Assembly: GCA_910586315.1 (NCBI GenBank)
Contig: CAJUIP010000001.1
Location: forward strand, 49,814 to 113,813
DNA from: an uncultured Lachnospiraceae bacterium
GTDB lineage: Bacteria; Bacillota; Clostridia; Lachnospirales; Lachnospiraceae
Direction: 5' to 3'
Length of the DNA stretch: 64,000 nt
Shown here piece by piece: positions 48,642-56,968 of this stretch (its first letter is position 1; every line of letters begins with the position of its first letter). Under the pieces are notes generated by a model, which did not search any database, was not told the origin of the DNA, and worked only from the letters and a program-made list of their open reading frames with translations. A program made the translations under genes and the position numbers.

Positions 48642-49832
48642 ATGGAAAATATTTATGACAACAGGGAATTTTTTGAGGCATATGGGAAAATGTCCCGCAG
48701 CCGGGAGGGACTTTCCGGGGCAGGAGAGTGGCATCAGTTAAAAGAACTGTTTCCGGATGTGGAAAAGAAAGCGGTTTTGGACCTGGGATGCGGATATGGC
48801 TGGCACTGCATGTACGCGGCTTCCCGAAACGCTGAGAAAATTCTGGGAATTGACCAGAGCGCGGCCATGATTGAAGAAGCCAGGAAGCGGAATAAGCATG
48901 AAAGGATCCGTTATGAGGTATGTGGCCTTGAAGAGTATGAATATCCCAGAGAGGTCTATGATCTGGTGATTTCCAATCTGGTGCTTCATTACATAAAAGA
49001 TCTAGAGCAGGTTTTTGAAAATGTGTACCGTACCTTAAAGCCGCAGGGCGTGTTTGTTTTTAATATGGAACATCCGGTGTTTACAGGGAGTGTGAATCAG
49101 GAATGGGTACGCGATGAAAACGGCATTGCAAAATACTGGCCGGTAGACCGGTATTTTTATCCCGGGGAGAGAAAGACCAGTTTTCTGGGACATACGGTCA
49201 CAAAAGAGCATCATACGCTGACGCAGATTTTCACTGGGCTTCTTCGGGCCGGATTTTCCATTGAGGCGGTGGAGGAGGCGGTACCGCCAAAGGAAATGGC
49301 GGACCTGCCGGAAATGAAAGATGAGCTTCGCCGCCCAATGATGCTTATGGTCCGCGCAAAAAAAAGCGGAGAAATCACGGCCCATACCATGGAATACCAG
49401 GGAGGCCCTGTGGAATCGGATTTCTTTATGAGACATTATACGGACGAAGACTATGAGGAATATAAGCGGGTTTACAATCAGTGCTTTTCCAGAATGCGGA
49501 CGGCGCTTGGGCTGGTTCCGGTGGAGTGCTGTGCCAAAAGGGAGGAGCTTTTGAAACGAAAGGATCATATTTTTATTTGTGAGAAGAATGGCGCTCTTGT
49601 GGGCTCTGTGGCTGTCTATGAAAATGAAATTGACGATCTGATTGTGGCGAAAGAATTTCAAAGGCAGGGATGGGGAAGGAAATTTTTGGAATTTGCCATT
49701 CATAGAATGCAAAAGGAAGGAATACACCCCATCAGGCTTCATGTGGCGGACTGGAACCGCGGGGCCATGAAATTATATAAAAATAAAGGTTTTGTCATTA
49801 CAGGGACAGAGAGAGTGGCGCGTAAAAAGTAA
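48642..49832 (+). CDS. Fusion of SAM-dependent methyltransferase and GNAT acetyltransferase
   Basis: The 396-residue protein joins two enzymes. Residues 1-245 form a class I methyltransferase, with the SAM-binding VLDLGCGYGWHC, the acidic GIDQSAAM and LVISNLVLHYI. Residues 250-396 form a GNAT domain with the acetyl-CoA loop FQRQGWGRKFLEFA and the C-terminal WNRGAMKLYKNKGF. The junction around EITAHTMEYQGGP is in frame, without a stop or an internal ribosome binding site. GAGAGCCG lies before the ATG. Each part alone is common; the substrate of either is unknown. Confidence 0.82.
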   Translation: MENIYDNREFFEAYGKMSRSREGLSGAGEWHQLKELFPDVEKKAVLDLGCGYGWHCMYAASRNAEKILGIDQSAAMIEEARKRNKHERIRYEVCGLEEYEYPREVYDLVISNLVLHYIKDLEQVFENVYRTLKPQGVFVFNMEHPVFTGSVNQEWVRDENGIAKYWPVDRYFYPGERKTSFLGHTVTKEHHTLTQIFTGLLRAGFSIEAVEEAVPPKEMADLPEMKDELRRPMMLMVRAKKSGEITAHTMEYQGGPVESDFFMRHYTDEDYEEYKRVYNQCFSRMRTALGLVPVECCAKREELLKRKDHIFICEKNGALVGSVAVYENEIDDLIVAKEFQRQGWGRKFLEFAIHRMQKEGIHPIRLHVADWNRGAMKLYKNKGFVITGTERVARKK

Positions 49833-49972
49833 CCGTTCAGCCTTACATCTTCTTGCCCATATACCGCAGACAAAAAGTACGCGGCATTGGCTTTATGTTT
49901 TTACCCGGAATGTTCGCAAGACGGAACAGCCGCCGACATAAAAATGTCATAAAATCGCAAGTTTTACAGTTA

Positions 49973-50001
49973 TTGACATTGGATTTCGTGTATACTACAA
50001 T
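49973..50001 (+). promoter_or_regulatory. Predicted promoter of the Amidase_2 gene
   Basis: TTGACA at 49973-49978 and TACAAT at 49996-50001 with 17-bp spacing. Confidence 0.6.
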
Positions 50002-50041
50002 ACTAACAGAATGATGCAATATCGGAAAGGACTTGAGCCCA

Positions 50042-50737
50042 ATGGAAAGGGAAGACGAGGAACGAAAGTTAAGAAGAGAGCTGAGACGAATCCAGAGAAG
50101 GGAACAGGAGAGAGTCCGGAACATGCTGAAGCATGGGCTTTTCGGAGTCGTGACGCTTATCATAATAGCTGCGGTGATTGTATGTGTGAAGCTGATTACG
50201 AAGGAAGAGGTAATTCATCCGGCTGATGTGGAGGTTCCGGATTTTGTCAATGTAAATCTTCTGACACCGAACCCGCATTCAAGACCTCAGCTCCCCTTGG
50301 AAAAAGTCAATGGAATTGTGGTTCACTATGTGGCCAACCCGTGCAGCACAGCCAGGGAAAACAGAAATTATTTTGAGTCCTTAAAGGACCAGGACGAAAC
50401 CTCTGTCAGCAGCCATTTTGTTATTGGTCTGGAAGGAGAGGTGGTCCAGTGCGTCCCTCTAAATGAAGTGGCTTACGCCTCCAACAACAGAAACAGCGAT
50501 ACCATTTCTATCGAATGCTGCCATCCGGACGAAACCGGAAAATTTTATGACAGTACATACCAGTCCCTGGTGGATCTTTGCAGTTATCTCTGCGTACAGT
50601 TTAAGCTGAAGCCGGAGGACGTAATCCGTCACTATGATGTGACAGGAAAAATCTGTCCGAAATATTTCGTAGATCATGAAGATGCCTGGGAGCAGTTCCA
50701 CGAAGATGTAAAAGCTGCCATGAAGACTGTAAAATAA
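50042..50737 (+). CDS. N-acetylmuramoyl-L-alanine amidase (Amidase_2/PGRP-like), membrane anchored
   Basis: The 231-residue protein has a basic coiled N-terminus (residues 1-30), one membrane helix (about 33-55) and a C-terminal Amidase_2 domain with zinc ligands in IVVHYVANP, RHYDVTGK and KICPKYF. It would cut peptidoglycan outside the cell while tethered. The ATG at 50042 is preferred over a TTG at 50033, which sits too close to AAAGG at 50026-50030. Confidence 0.87.
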   Translation: MEREDEERKLRRELRRIQRREQERVRNMLKHGLFGVVTLIIIAAVIVCVKLITKEEVIHPADVEVPDFVNVNLLTPNPHSRPQLPLEKVNGIVVHYVANPCSTARENRNYFESLKDQDETSVSSHFVIGLEGEVVQCVPLNEVAYASNNRNSDTISIECCHPDETGKFYDSTYQSLVDLCSYLCVQFKLKPEDVIRHYDVTGKICPKYFVDHEDAWEQFHEDVKAAMKTVK

Positions 50738-50745
50738 GCAACAAT

Positions 50746-50799
50746 AAAACTCTGCATTTTCCTGTCCGCTTAGATTCAGGAAAGAAAATGCAGAGTTTT
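50746..50799. terminator. Bidirectional terminator between amidase and PHP genes
   Basis: AAAACTCTGCATTTTC pairs perfectly with GAAAATGCAGAGTTTT. A/T-rich flanks serve both strands of the convergent pair. Confidence 0.8.
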
Positions 50800-50831
50800 G
50801 TGTCAGTTTTGTACCCAGGCGGCTTGAAACT

Positions 50832-51635
50832 CTAAATTTTATAAAACACCGGCTTCCGCTTATGATACACAGTATAGTAACGGAAGCCGCATTTTTTTAA
50901 AATCTCTTCCGCCTGTAAAAAGGCGCCTCCCACTTCTTTCGGTCTGTGACCATCGGATCCGACGGTAATCAGCTCTCCGCCGAGCTCGCGGTAGCGGGCC
51001 AGAATTTCTTCATAGGGATGGGGATGTCCAAGTCCGTATTTGAATCCGGCAGTATTGCATTCCAGACCTTTTCCTTTCTGAATCAGGGTTTTAAGAATTT
51101 CATCCACGAGGTCCCTGTAGTCGGCGGGACGGTAATTTTTATTTTTTTCCGGGCCATAGCGGATAATGCAATCCAGATGGCCCAGGCAGTCAAAGCAGTT
51201 TAAGCTTTTTACCCGGTTTAAGGTGGATTCAAAAAAGCGGCGGAAGGAGGCAAATTCCGAACGCCCCTCGTAATACCGCCTGTCATAGATATCATAGCCG
51301 TCAATGAAATGACTGGAGCCGATGATATAGTCCACGGGAAGCCGGGGAACCATATCTTCCAGATATTCTTTTTCCCGCATCATGAGTCCCAATTCGATTC
51401 CCGTGAGGACCAGAATACGATCTTTATATTCTTTTGCCAGTTCATGGATGCCGGAAAGATAAGCTGGCAGGTCAAGAATAAAGTTAATATGGGTCATGGC
51501 TTCGGAACCATAGTCGTGATGGTCTGTAATGCAGATTTCTTTCATCCCCAGCTGCAGGGCAGCCTCAATCTGTTCTCTGGCCGGAGTGGTGGAATCTCCG
51601 GAAAATTCTGTGTGGACATGAAAATCTGAAAGCAT
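50832..51635 (-). CDS. PHP-domain phosphatase, histidinol-phosphatase (HisJ/HisK) family
   Basis: PHP histidinol-phosphatases remove phosphate from histidinol phosphate in histidine synthesis. The 267 residues show the metal ligands in DFHVHTEFSGDS, ITDHHDYG, GIELGL, IGSSHF and TVGSDGHRPKEVG. The ATG at 51635 has GGGGGAGG upstream. No other his genes are near, so the substrate assignment rests on family membership. Confidence 0.83.
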   Translation of the reverse strand: MLSDFHVHTEFSGDSTTPAREQIEAALQLGMKEICITDHHDYGSEAMTHINFILDLPAYLSGIHELAKEYKDRILVLTGIELGLMMREKEYLEDMVPRLPVDYIIGSSHFIDGYDIYDRRYYEGRSEFASFRRFFESTLNRVKSLNCFDCLGHLDCIIRYGPEKNKNYRPADYRDLVDEILKTLIQKGKGLECNTAGFKYGLGHPHPYEEILARYRELGGELITVGSDGHRPKEVGGAFLQAEEILKKCGFRYYTVYHKRKPVFYKI

Positions 51636-51796
51636 AAAATCCTCCCCCTTCCCCCAAAGTATAGTATGGCGTCCCTGAAAAAGCAACAAAAATCCATTTA
51701 AAACCGGCTCCGGACGATGTACTACGGAACAGTTACCAAAATTCTCCATTTCTTTTCACGAAATTTACCTAATTCTTACAAACATTTTAATTATAA

Positions 51797-51826
51797 TTGA
51801 AAAAGCGACAGACGGTATGTTATGAT
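51797..51826 (+). promoter_or_regulatory. Predicted promoter of the Na/Pi cotransporter gene
   Basis: TTGAAA at 51797-51802 and TATGAT at 51821-51826, spacing 18 bp. Confidence 0.5.
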
Positions 51827-51872
51827 AGGAAAGTGGATTTTGAGTAAAATAATACGGGGGATTGTAAAAGTT

Positions 51873-53543
51873 ATGACAATCGATAAGATATCGAGCATCT
51901 TCACGTTTCTGGGAGGACTGGGGATGTTCTTATATGGAATGAATATCATGGGCGACGGAATGCAGAAGTCTGCCGGAAGCCGCATGAATAATTTCCTCAG
52001 AATGGTAACGAATAATCGTATTCTGGCCATTGCCCTGGGAGCGCTGATTACAGCGATCCTGCACAGCAGCGGCGCTACGACCGTAATGGTGGTGGGCTTT
52101 GTAAATGCCGGAATTCTGGATTTGACTCAGGCTGTAGGTGTGATCATGGGCGCTAACATCGGTACCACAATCACCGCATGGATGGTATCTTTAAATCAGC
52201 TCGGCGATGCCATGAGGGTACTTCAGCCTTCCTTTTTTGCCCCCCTGTTTGTGGGAATCGGCGCCGCCTGTCTTATGTTTTCCAAAAAGAAAAAGGACAG
52301 TCTGGCCGGCGAAATCTGTATCGGCGTAGGTTTTTTGTTCGTGGGCCTTACCTTTATGTCCGGGGCAGTGGAGCCATATACGGATTCTCCGATTTTTGCG
52401 AAGGCCTTCGCCATATTGGGCAGCAACCCCATTCTCGGAATCATCGTAGGCGCTCTGGTTACCGCTCTGATTCAGAGCTCGACTGCCTCTGTGGGTATTT
52501 TGCAGACTTTGGCCATAAGCGGAGTGGTAACCACCAACGCCGCCATTTATATTACCCTTGGACAGAACATCGGTTCCTGCCTCACAGCTTTGCTTTCCAG
52601 TACCGGAGCAAGCCGGAACGCCAAGCGGGCATCGGTGATCCATCTTACCTTCAATGTGGCTGGAGCCCTGATCTTCGGCGTGGGTATGTATATGATTTCC
52701 ATCATAAATCCGGCATTTGCACACAGTAATATTGACCCGCTGCGGATTTCCGTGTTTCATACATTCTTTAACCTGACCAACACCATTCTGCTGTTTCCCT
52801 TTGCAAAACAGCTTGTGGCATTTTCTGGTCTGCTTGTGAAGGAAAGCGGGGAGGAAGCGCCGGAAAAGACAGTGGAAGAAAAGAGAACGCAGCCTCAGCT
52901 TGACAGGCGTATTTTCCAGTCCCCACCTCTGGCCCTCGAAATTGGTGTGATGGAAGTGGTACATATGGGAAAGATGGCTGAGAAGAACCTGAAGCTTGCA
53001 CTGGATGTTTTGATCAATGGCGGAATCGAACGGGTTGAGCAGGTAATGAAGAATGAAAACTCCATTGATGTTATGAATAAGAAGCTGACGGAATATCTGA
53101 TTCAGGTCAATAACCTGTCCTTAAATGAAAGACAGAAGCGGCTGGTCAGCAACCTGTTTTACAGTATCAGCGATTTAGAACGAATTGGGGATCATGCGGA
53201 AAATCTGGTGGAGGCTGCCCAGTATATGGAGGAACATGGACTGAAGTTTTCCGAAACAGGAATTGAGGATTTGCAGCAGATTTCTAAAGCTGCTGTGGGA
53301 GCCGTCAGCCATGCGGTGTCAGCCCGTCAGGAGAATAATATGGAAGACATCCGCAAGGTCAGCAAGCTGGAGGACGAAGTGGATAATTTGGAGGAGGAGA
53401 TGCGGGACAAGCATATCGAGCGCCTTTCCCAGCAGACCTGCAATCCGTCAGCCGGCGTGGTGTTCCTGGATATTTTAAGCAATCTGGAGCGTATTTCCGA
53501 TCATGCGTATAATGTTGCCGGATATGTAAAGGATGAAATTTAG
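51873..53543 (+). CDS. Na/Pi cotransporter family protein with C-terminal PhoU-like domain
   Basis: This 556-residue protein imports phosphate with sodium. The membrane part (residues 1-325) contains the two inverted repeats of the NptA/SLC34 fold, marked by ALITAILHSSGATTVMV and ALVTALIQSSTASVGIL. The C-terminal 210 residues are helical and PhoU-like (SDLERIGDHAENLVEAA and NLERISDHAYNVAGYV). The pst operon of this window lacks phoU, so this domain is the only PhoU-like sequence here. The ATG at 51873 has GGGGGA about 11 bases upstream. Confidence 0.9.
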   Translation: MTIDKISSIFTFLGGLGMFLYGMNIMGDGMQKSAGSRMNNFLRMVTNNRILAIALGALITAILHSSGATTVMVVGFVNAGILDLTQAVGVIMGANIGTTITAWMVSLNQLGDAMRVLQPSFFAPLFVGIGAACLMFSKKKKDSLAGEICIGVGFLFVGLTFMSGAVEPYTDSPIFAKAFAILGSNPILGIIVGALVTALIQSSTASVGILQTLAISGVVTTNAAIYITLGQNIGSCLTALLSSTGASRNAKRASVIHLTFNVAGALIFGVGMYMISIINPAFAHSNIDPLRISVFHTFFNLTNTILLFPFAKQLVAFSGLLVKESGEEAPEKTVEEKRTQPQLDRRIFQSPPLALEIGVMEVVHMGKMAEKNLKLALDVLINGGIERVEQVMKNENSIDVMNKKLTEYLIQVNNLSLNERQKRLVSNLFYSISDLERIGDHAENLVEAAQYMEEHGLKFSETGIEDLQQISKAAVGAVSHAVSARQENNMEDIRKVSKLEDEVDNLEEEMRDKHIERLSQQTCNPSAGVVFLDILSNLERISDHAYNVAGYVKDEI

Positions 53544-54529
53544 GGTGCGGACACATGTAACAACCCCTTTTCTTTATAAAATCGTTCGGCGCCGGGATGA
53601 AGGGCAATGGGAAGCTCATCATACATGAAGCCCTCCTTAGACATGGAGGAGAGGGCGGGATGCTGCTCTTTAAGCTGTTCCGTGCTGTTATACAGGATGG
53701 AGGTGAGCTCATAAACCAGCTCCTCGTCCATAGAGGCATGAACACAGAGGAGGCATTTGATGCCAAAGGTGTCTACGTCTTTTTCCTGTCCCTCATAGGT
53801 TCCGGCAGGAATCACATCTTTATAATAAAAAGGATTTTCTTTCACAATGGAATCCAGTTCTTCGGGAGTATACTGAAGCACAGTACAGGGAAAACGGGAG
53901 GACAGATCGCTAAGGCTGTTGATGGGGATTCCTGTGAAACCATGGACGGCATCCAGGGAACCATCGCTTACCTTGGAAGCTCCGGCTTCCAGACTGCAGT
54001 TTTCCAGAGTGGAATTCCCGCTGCCGATTCCCATGGTATTGAGAACGATTCTGGCGGTGAGCGCTGTGGCCGAATCCTGAGGGCCGATGCCGATCCGTTT
54101 TCCCATGAGGTCGTGAACATAGCGGATATCCAGGGCGGAAGGGGCCATCCAGTTGGAGAGGCTGGGATAGACGGCGGCGACGATACGGAGATTTCCCAGG
54201 GGCTTCTGGGCGAATGCATCCTGACCGTTGACAGCCGAAAAAGCAATGTCGCTGCTTATAAGGCCAAGGTCGATTTCACCGTTTTCCAGGGCCAGGGCAT
54301 TGGTAAAGGAGCCGTTGGAGGCGCTTAAATTTACGGTGATGCGGGAATTTCCCTGATTGATGATCCGGGCCAGAGCCTTCCCCACCGGATACATGGTGCC
54401 GCCAATATCAGCGGTACCGATGGTAAGAATCTCCATGGACTCCTCCGGAGAAGAGAACGATGCAGAGGCGCAGCCGCAGAGAGAGGCTGCCATATATAAC
54501 ACTAAGAGATAGAGAAGAATTTTTTTCAT
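53540..54529 (-). CDS. TAXI-family TRAP-type solute-binding lipoprotein
   Basis: TAXI proteins bind organic acids or glutamate for TRAP transporters. The 329-residue precursor has a lipoprotein signal ending LCGC and the family start ILTIGTADIGGTMYPVGKAL, then DLGLISSDIAFSAVNG. No TRAP membrane subunit lies next to it. Its 3' end overlaps the convergent phosphate transporter gene by 4 bp, and no terminator separates them. An ATG 15 bp upstream (54544) is an alternative start; neither has a strong ribosome binding site. Confidence 0.82.
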   Translation of the reverse strand: MKKILLYLLVLYMAASLCGCASASFSSPEESMEILTIGTADIGGTMYPVGKALARIINQGNSRITVNLSASNGSFTNALALENGEIDLGLISSDIAFSAVNGQDAFAQKPLGNLRIVAAVYPSLSNWMAPSALDIRYVHDLMGKRIGIGPQDSATALTARIVLNTMGIGSGNSTLENCSLEAGASKVSDGSLDAVHGFTGIPINSLSDLSSRFPCTVLQYTPEELDSIVKENPFYYKDVIPAGTYEGQEKDVDTFGIKCLLCVHASMDEELVYELTSILYNSTEQLKEQHPALSSMSKEGFMYDELPIALHPGAERFYKEKGLLHVSAP

Positions 54530-54651
54530 AAGTCCGGGTCCCATCTGTCCAATAAAAATTTTAATGATACATTTAACTATACCACAAAAGAGGGAGTGGA
54601 TTCAAGAAAAAATTCACCTGTGAACAGCTCCTAACGGTTACATAGTTACTA

Positions 54652-54716
54652 TTCACGGGAGGGGGCATCTTCTTGCCCGCTTTTAGCGGACAAGAAGCAT
54701 CGGGTGTTCACCTGAT
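54652..54716. repeat. Hairpin repeat element B (copy 2)
   Basis: TTCTTGCCCGCTTTTAGCGG followed by ACAAGAAGCATCGGGTG matches the copy at 34620-34685. It sits inside a wider imperfect palindrome (GTTACATAGTTACTATTCAC against GTGAATTGTAACGTTAC). The gap before gltS on this side holds nothing else but a terminator. Confidence 0.65.
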
Positions 54717-54732
54717 GTGAATTGTAACGTTA

Positions 54733-54768
54733 CATAAAACTGACCGGCAGCGGGGAAACTGCCGGTCA
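54733..54768 (-). terminator. Terminator of gltS
   Basis: On the minus strand TGACCGGCAG pairs perfectly with CTGCCGGTCA around an 8-nt loop and is followed by GTTTTATG. Confidence 0.8.
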
Positions 54769-54794
54769 TTCGTAATGGGGGAAATTTTAAAGCT

Positions 54795-56045
54795 TCAGGC
54801 TCTAAAGAGGCTTCCTATTACAGAGAGGAAAATGGGGTTGTAAATATCATCAATGATAACCGCGAAAGACGGATACAGAACCCATGCGATGTTATGCCAT
54901 CCATACTGGTCCATGATGGCCTTTTCATTTGCAACGGCGTTGGAACCTGATCCGCAGCCCCAGCCGATGTTTCCGGCTGTCATAACGGCGGCGCCATAGT
55001 CACGACCGAACAGGTTGAAGGATACGAAGATTCCGAACAGTGCAATGAAGATACCCTGTGCAACCAGGATAACGCTCATCTGGCCGGCAACCGGAGCAAG
55101 CTTTGTAAAGTCTGTGGTCATAAGAACCAGAGCAAGATAAAGCTCCAGGAACATGTGTTCAATGGCGTCAACTTCCGGCACGTAGAATTTAATGTTACAT
55201 GCTTCCATTACGTTTCTTGCAATGGCTCCGGCGAACAGGCAGCCGATGAATTTCGGCATTTCAATCATCGGGATATTGTCAAGGAGACAGTAAATCGGCA
55301 TACCGAGAGCGGCAAGGAGCAGAGTCAGGGCAAACATCATGATCATTTTGGTGTTGTTAAGTTCCGGCGCTTTTCCTGTTGCGACTGCTTCCGGCTTATC
55401 ATTGGGGTCAGACTTTAAGCCGTGGCGCATGATTAGGAAAGCGGCAACAGGTCCTCCGATTAAGGAACCCATGATGTTTCCAAGGGTGCCGGCAGCGACG
55501 CCTATGGTAGTTGCGTCCGCGGCGCCCCACTCCTCAAAAATCGGGCCGAAGGCAGATGCGGTTCCGACTCCGCCGGACATGGCTGCAGAGGAGCATTGCA
55601 GGGCCAAAAGAGGATTCAGGCCGATGACCTTACTGAGGGCGATACCAAGAATATTCTGGCAGGTAATCAGCAGGCAGGCAGCGAAAGCAATCATGATACA
55701 GAGCTTTCCGCCGGCTTTCTTTAACATTTTTGCGCTGAATCCGAAACCAACGCAAAGGAAGAACAGATTCTGGCAAAGATCTTTCATTATGGTGGCATCA
55801 AAAGAGATAGACACGATTCCGAAACCTTTGATGGCAGAAATTAAAATCGAGAAGATAATGCCGGAAACTACGGGAGCCGGGATTGCATATTTTCTCAATG
55901 CGGCGGACTTTGAAACAAGAGCGCGTCCGAGGAAAATTACAATGGCGGCAAAGCCCAGGGTACACAGATATTCAAATTTGAATGAGGCGATGGCCCCGTC
56001 TGCGGCAGGTTTAAACGTGCCGAAATAACTGATAATACTTTCCAT
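54795..56045 (-). CDS. gltS: Sodium/glutamate symporter GltS
   Basis: GltS imports glutamate with Na+. The 416-residue protein has about ten to twelve membrane segments, a long cytoplasmic loop after residue 210 and the pore-loop sequences SSAAMSGGVGTASAFGP and NIGWGCGSGSNAVA. GGAAGGGAG sets the ATG at 56045; an upstream in-frame start would translate repeat element C. The CitAB/DcuSR-type two-component genes lie directly upstream on the same strand. Confidence 0.92.
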   Translation of the reverse strand: MESIISYFGTFKPAADGAIASFKFEYLCTLGFAAIVIFLGRALVSKSAALRKYAIPAPVVSGIIFSILISAIKGFGIVSISFDATIMKDLCQNLFFLCVGFGFSAKMLKKAGGKLCIMIAFAACLLITCQNILGIALSKVIGLNPLLALQCSSAAMSGGVGTASAFGPIFEEWGAADATTIGVAAGTLGNIMGSLIGGPVAAFLIMRHGLKSDPNDKPEAVATGKAPELNNTKMIMMFALTLLLAALGMPIYCLLDNIPMIEMPKFIGCLFAGAIARNVMEACNIKFYVPEVDAIEHMFLELYLALVLMTTDFTKLAPVAGQMSVILVAQGIFIALFGIFVSFNLFGRDYGAAVMTAGNIGWGCGSGSNAVANEKAIMDQYGWHNIAWVLYPSFAVIIDDIYNPIFLSVIGSLFRA

Positions 56046-56080
56046 AAAATAACTCCCTTCCAATTTCGTTTTTGGCATCC

Positions 56081-56197
56081 CCATGCCTTTCCGCCACAGT
56101 GCGATACGAAGCACGAAGTGCTTTTTGTTTCGTGGGAAAGACCTTCTTTTCTCTCGCTTTTATATATTAACGTAATAAGGTCTTTCCTAATGAAACA
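56081..56197 (-). repeat. Structured repeat element C, copy 2 (upstream of gltS)
   Basis: On the minus strand TTTCATTAGGAAAGACCTT pairs with AAGGTCTTTCC and CGAAAC. The small hairpin AAGCACTTCGTGCTT and the tail ATCGCACTGTGGCGGAAAGG follow. The order, spacing and orientation match the copy at 5356-5470. Confidence 0.7.
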
Positions 56198-56281
56198 AGT
56201 GTAAAAGAAATGAAAAGTAAAGTCAATTTAAGTAAGTATGTAACAGAATTTAGTAAGTTTAGTAATTTATAGCTGATGCTG

Positions 56282-56968
56282 CTAATGTTTTCCAAAGCCG
56301 TACCGGATAGACGGACGGCCGCCGGTTTTATAGTCAATAGTACTTATGATTTCTCCGGTGTCCACCATATAATTCATATAGCGGCGGATGGTGATGCGCG
56401 ACAGATGGATCTGTTCCGCAATCTGTTCGCTGGTGAAAAAGCTGTCAGGGTGGTCCGTGAGAAAGTTCCGAATCATATGAAGCGTGGTTTCACTTAAGCC
56501 TTTGGAAAGCTGGGAAGAGGAGTCCGACGTCCCTTCCTGACGGGAAAAAAGATGGTCAATGGCTGTCTGGTTTAAATTGTCCCGGGCCTTTTCCAGATAG
56601 CGCCTCTTTTCATGAAAACGGTCTAGGGCCGCTTTAAAACGGACGTATTCAAAGGGCTTCACCAGATAATCCAGAACGCCACGTCCGAAGAGAGAGCGGA
56701 CGATGTCTGTGTCGCTGGCGGAGGTAACCATGATGACGGATGGCGTTTTCCCCATGGAATGGAGCTTATCGATGAACGTATCTCCGTTCATTAACGGAGT
56801 ATAATAGTCCAGAATAATGAGGTCGCAGGAATTTTTCTTTAAATATTCCAGGGCTTCGCTGCCGGATTTAAAGGTGCGGTCCACCTGGAAGGAGGCTGTT
56901 ACCTCCACATACTGTTTGTTGATGGCCGCCACCATGGGGTCGTCTTCGATGATAATAACGTGGTACAT
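56282..56968 (-). CDS. CitB/DcuR-family response regulator
   Basis: The 228-residue regulator has a receiver domain (IIEDDPMVAAINKQY, the phospho-acceptor aspartate in LIILDYYTPLMNG, lysine in LVKPFE) and a C-terminal helix-turn-helix of the CitB type (FFTSEQIAEQIHLSRITIRRY). Family members control uptake of citrate, C4-dicarboxylates or glutamate. The next gene on this strand is gltS, the likely target. Its ATG overlaps the kinase stop. Confidence 0.9.
   Translation of the reverse strand: MYHVIIIEDDPMVAAINKQYVEVTASFQVDRTFKSGSEALEYLKKNSCDLIILDYYTPLMNGDTFIDKLHSMGKTPSVIMVTSASDTDIVRSLFGRGVLDYLVKPFEYVRFKAALDRFHEKRRYLEKARDNLNQTAIDHLFSRQEGTSDSSSQLSKGLSETTLHMIRNFLTDHPDSFFTSEQIAEQIHLSRITIRRYMNYMVDTGEIISTIDYKTGGRPSIRYGFGKH

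Noticed and set aside
52191..52964. Long minus-strand frame inside the Na/Pi cotransporter gene
   Set aside because: His- and Gln-rich antisense shadow without motifs.
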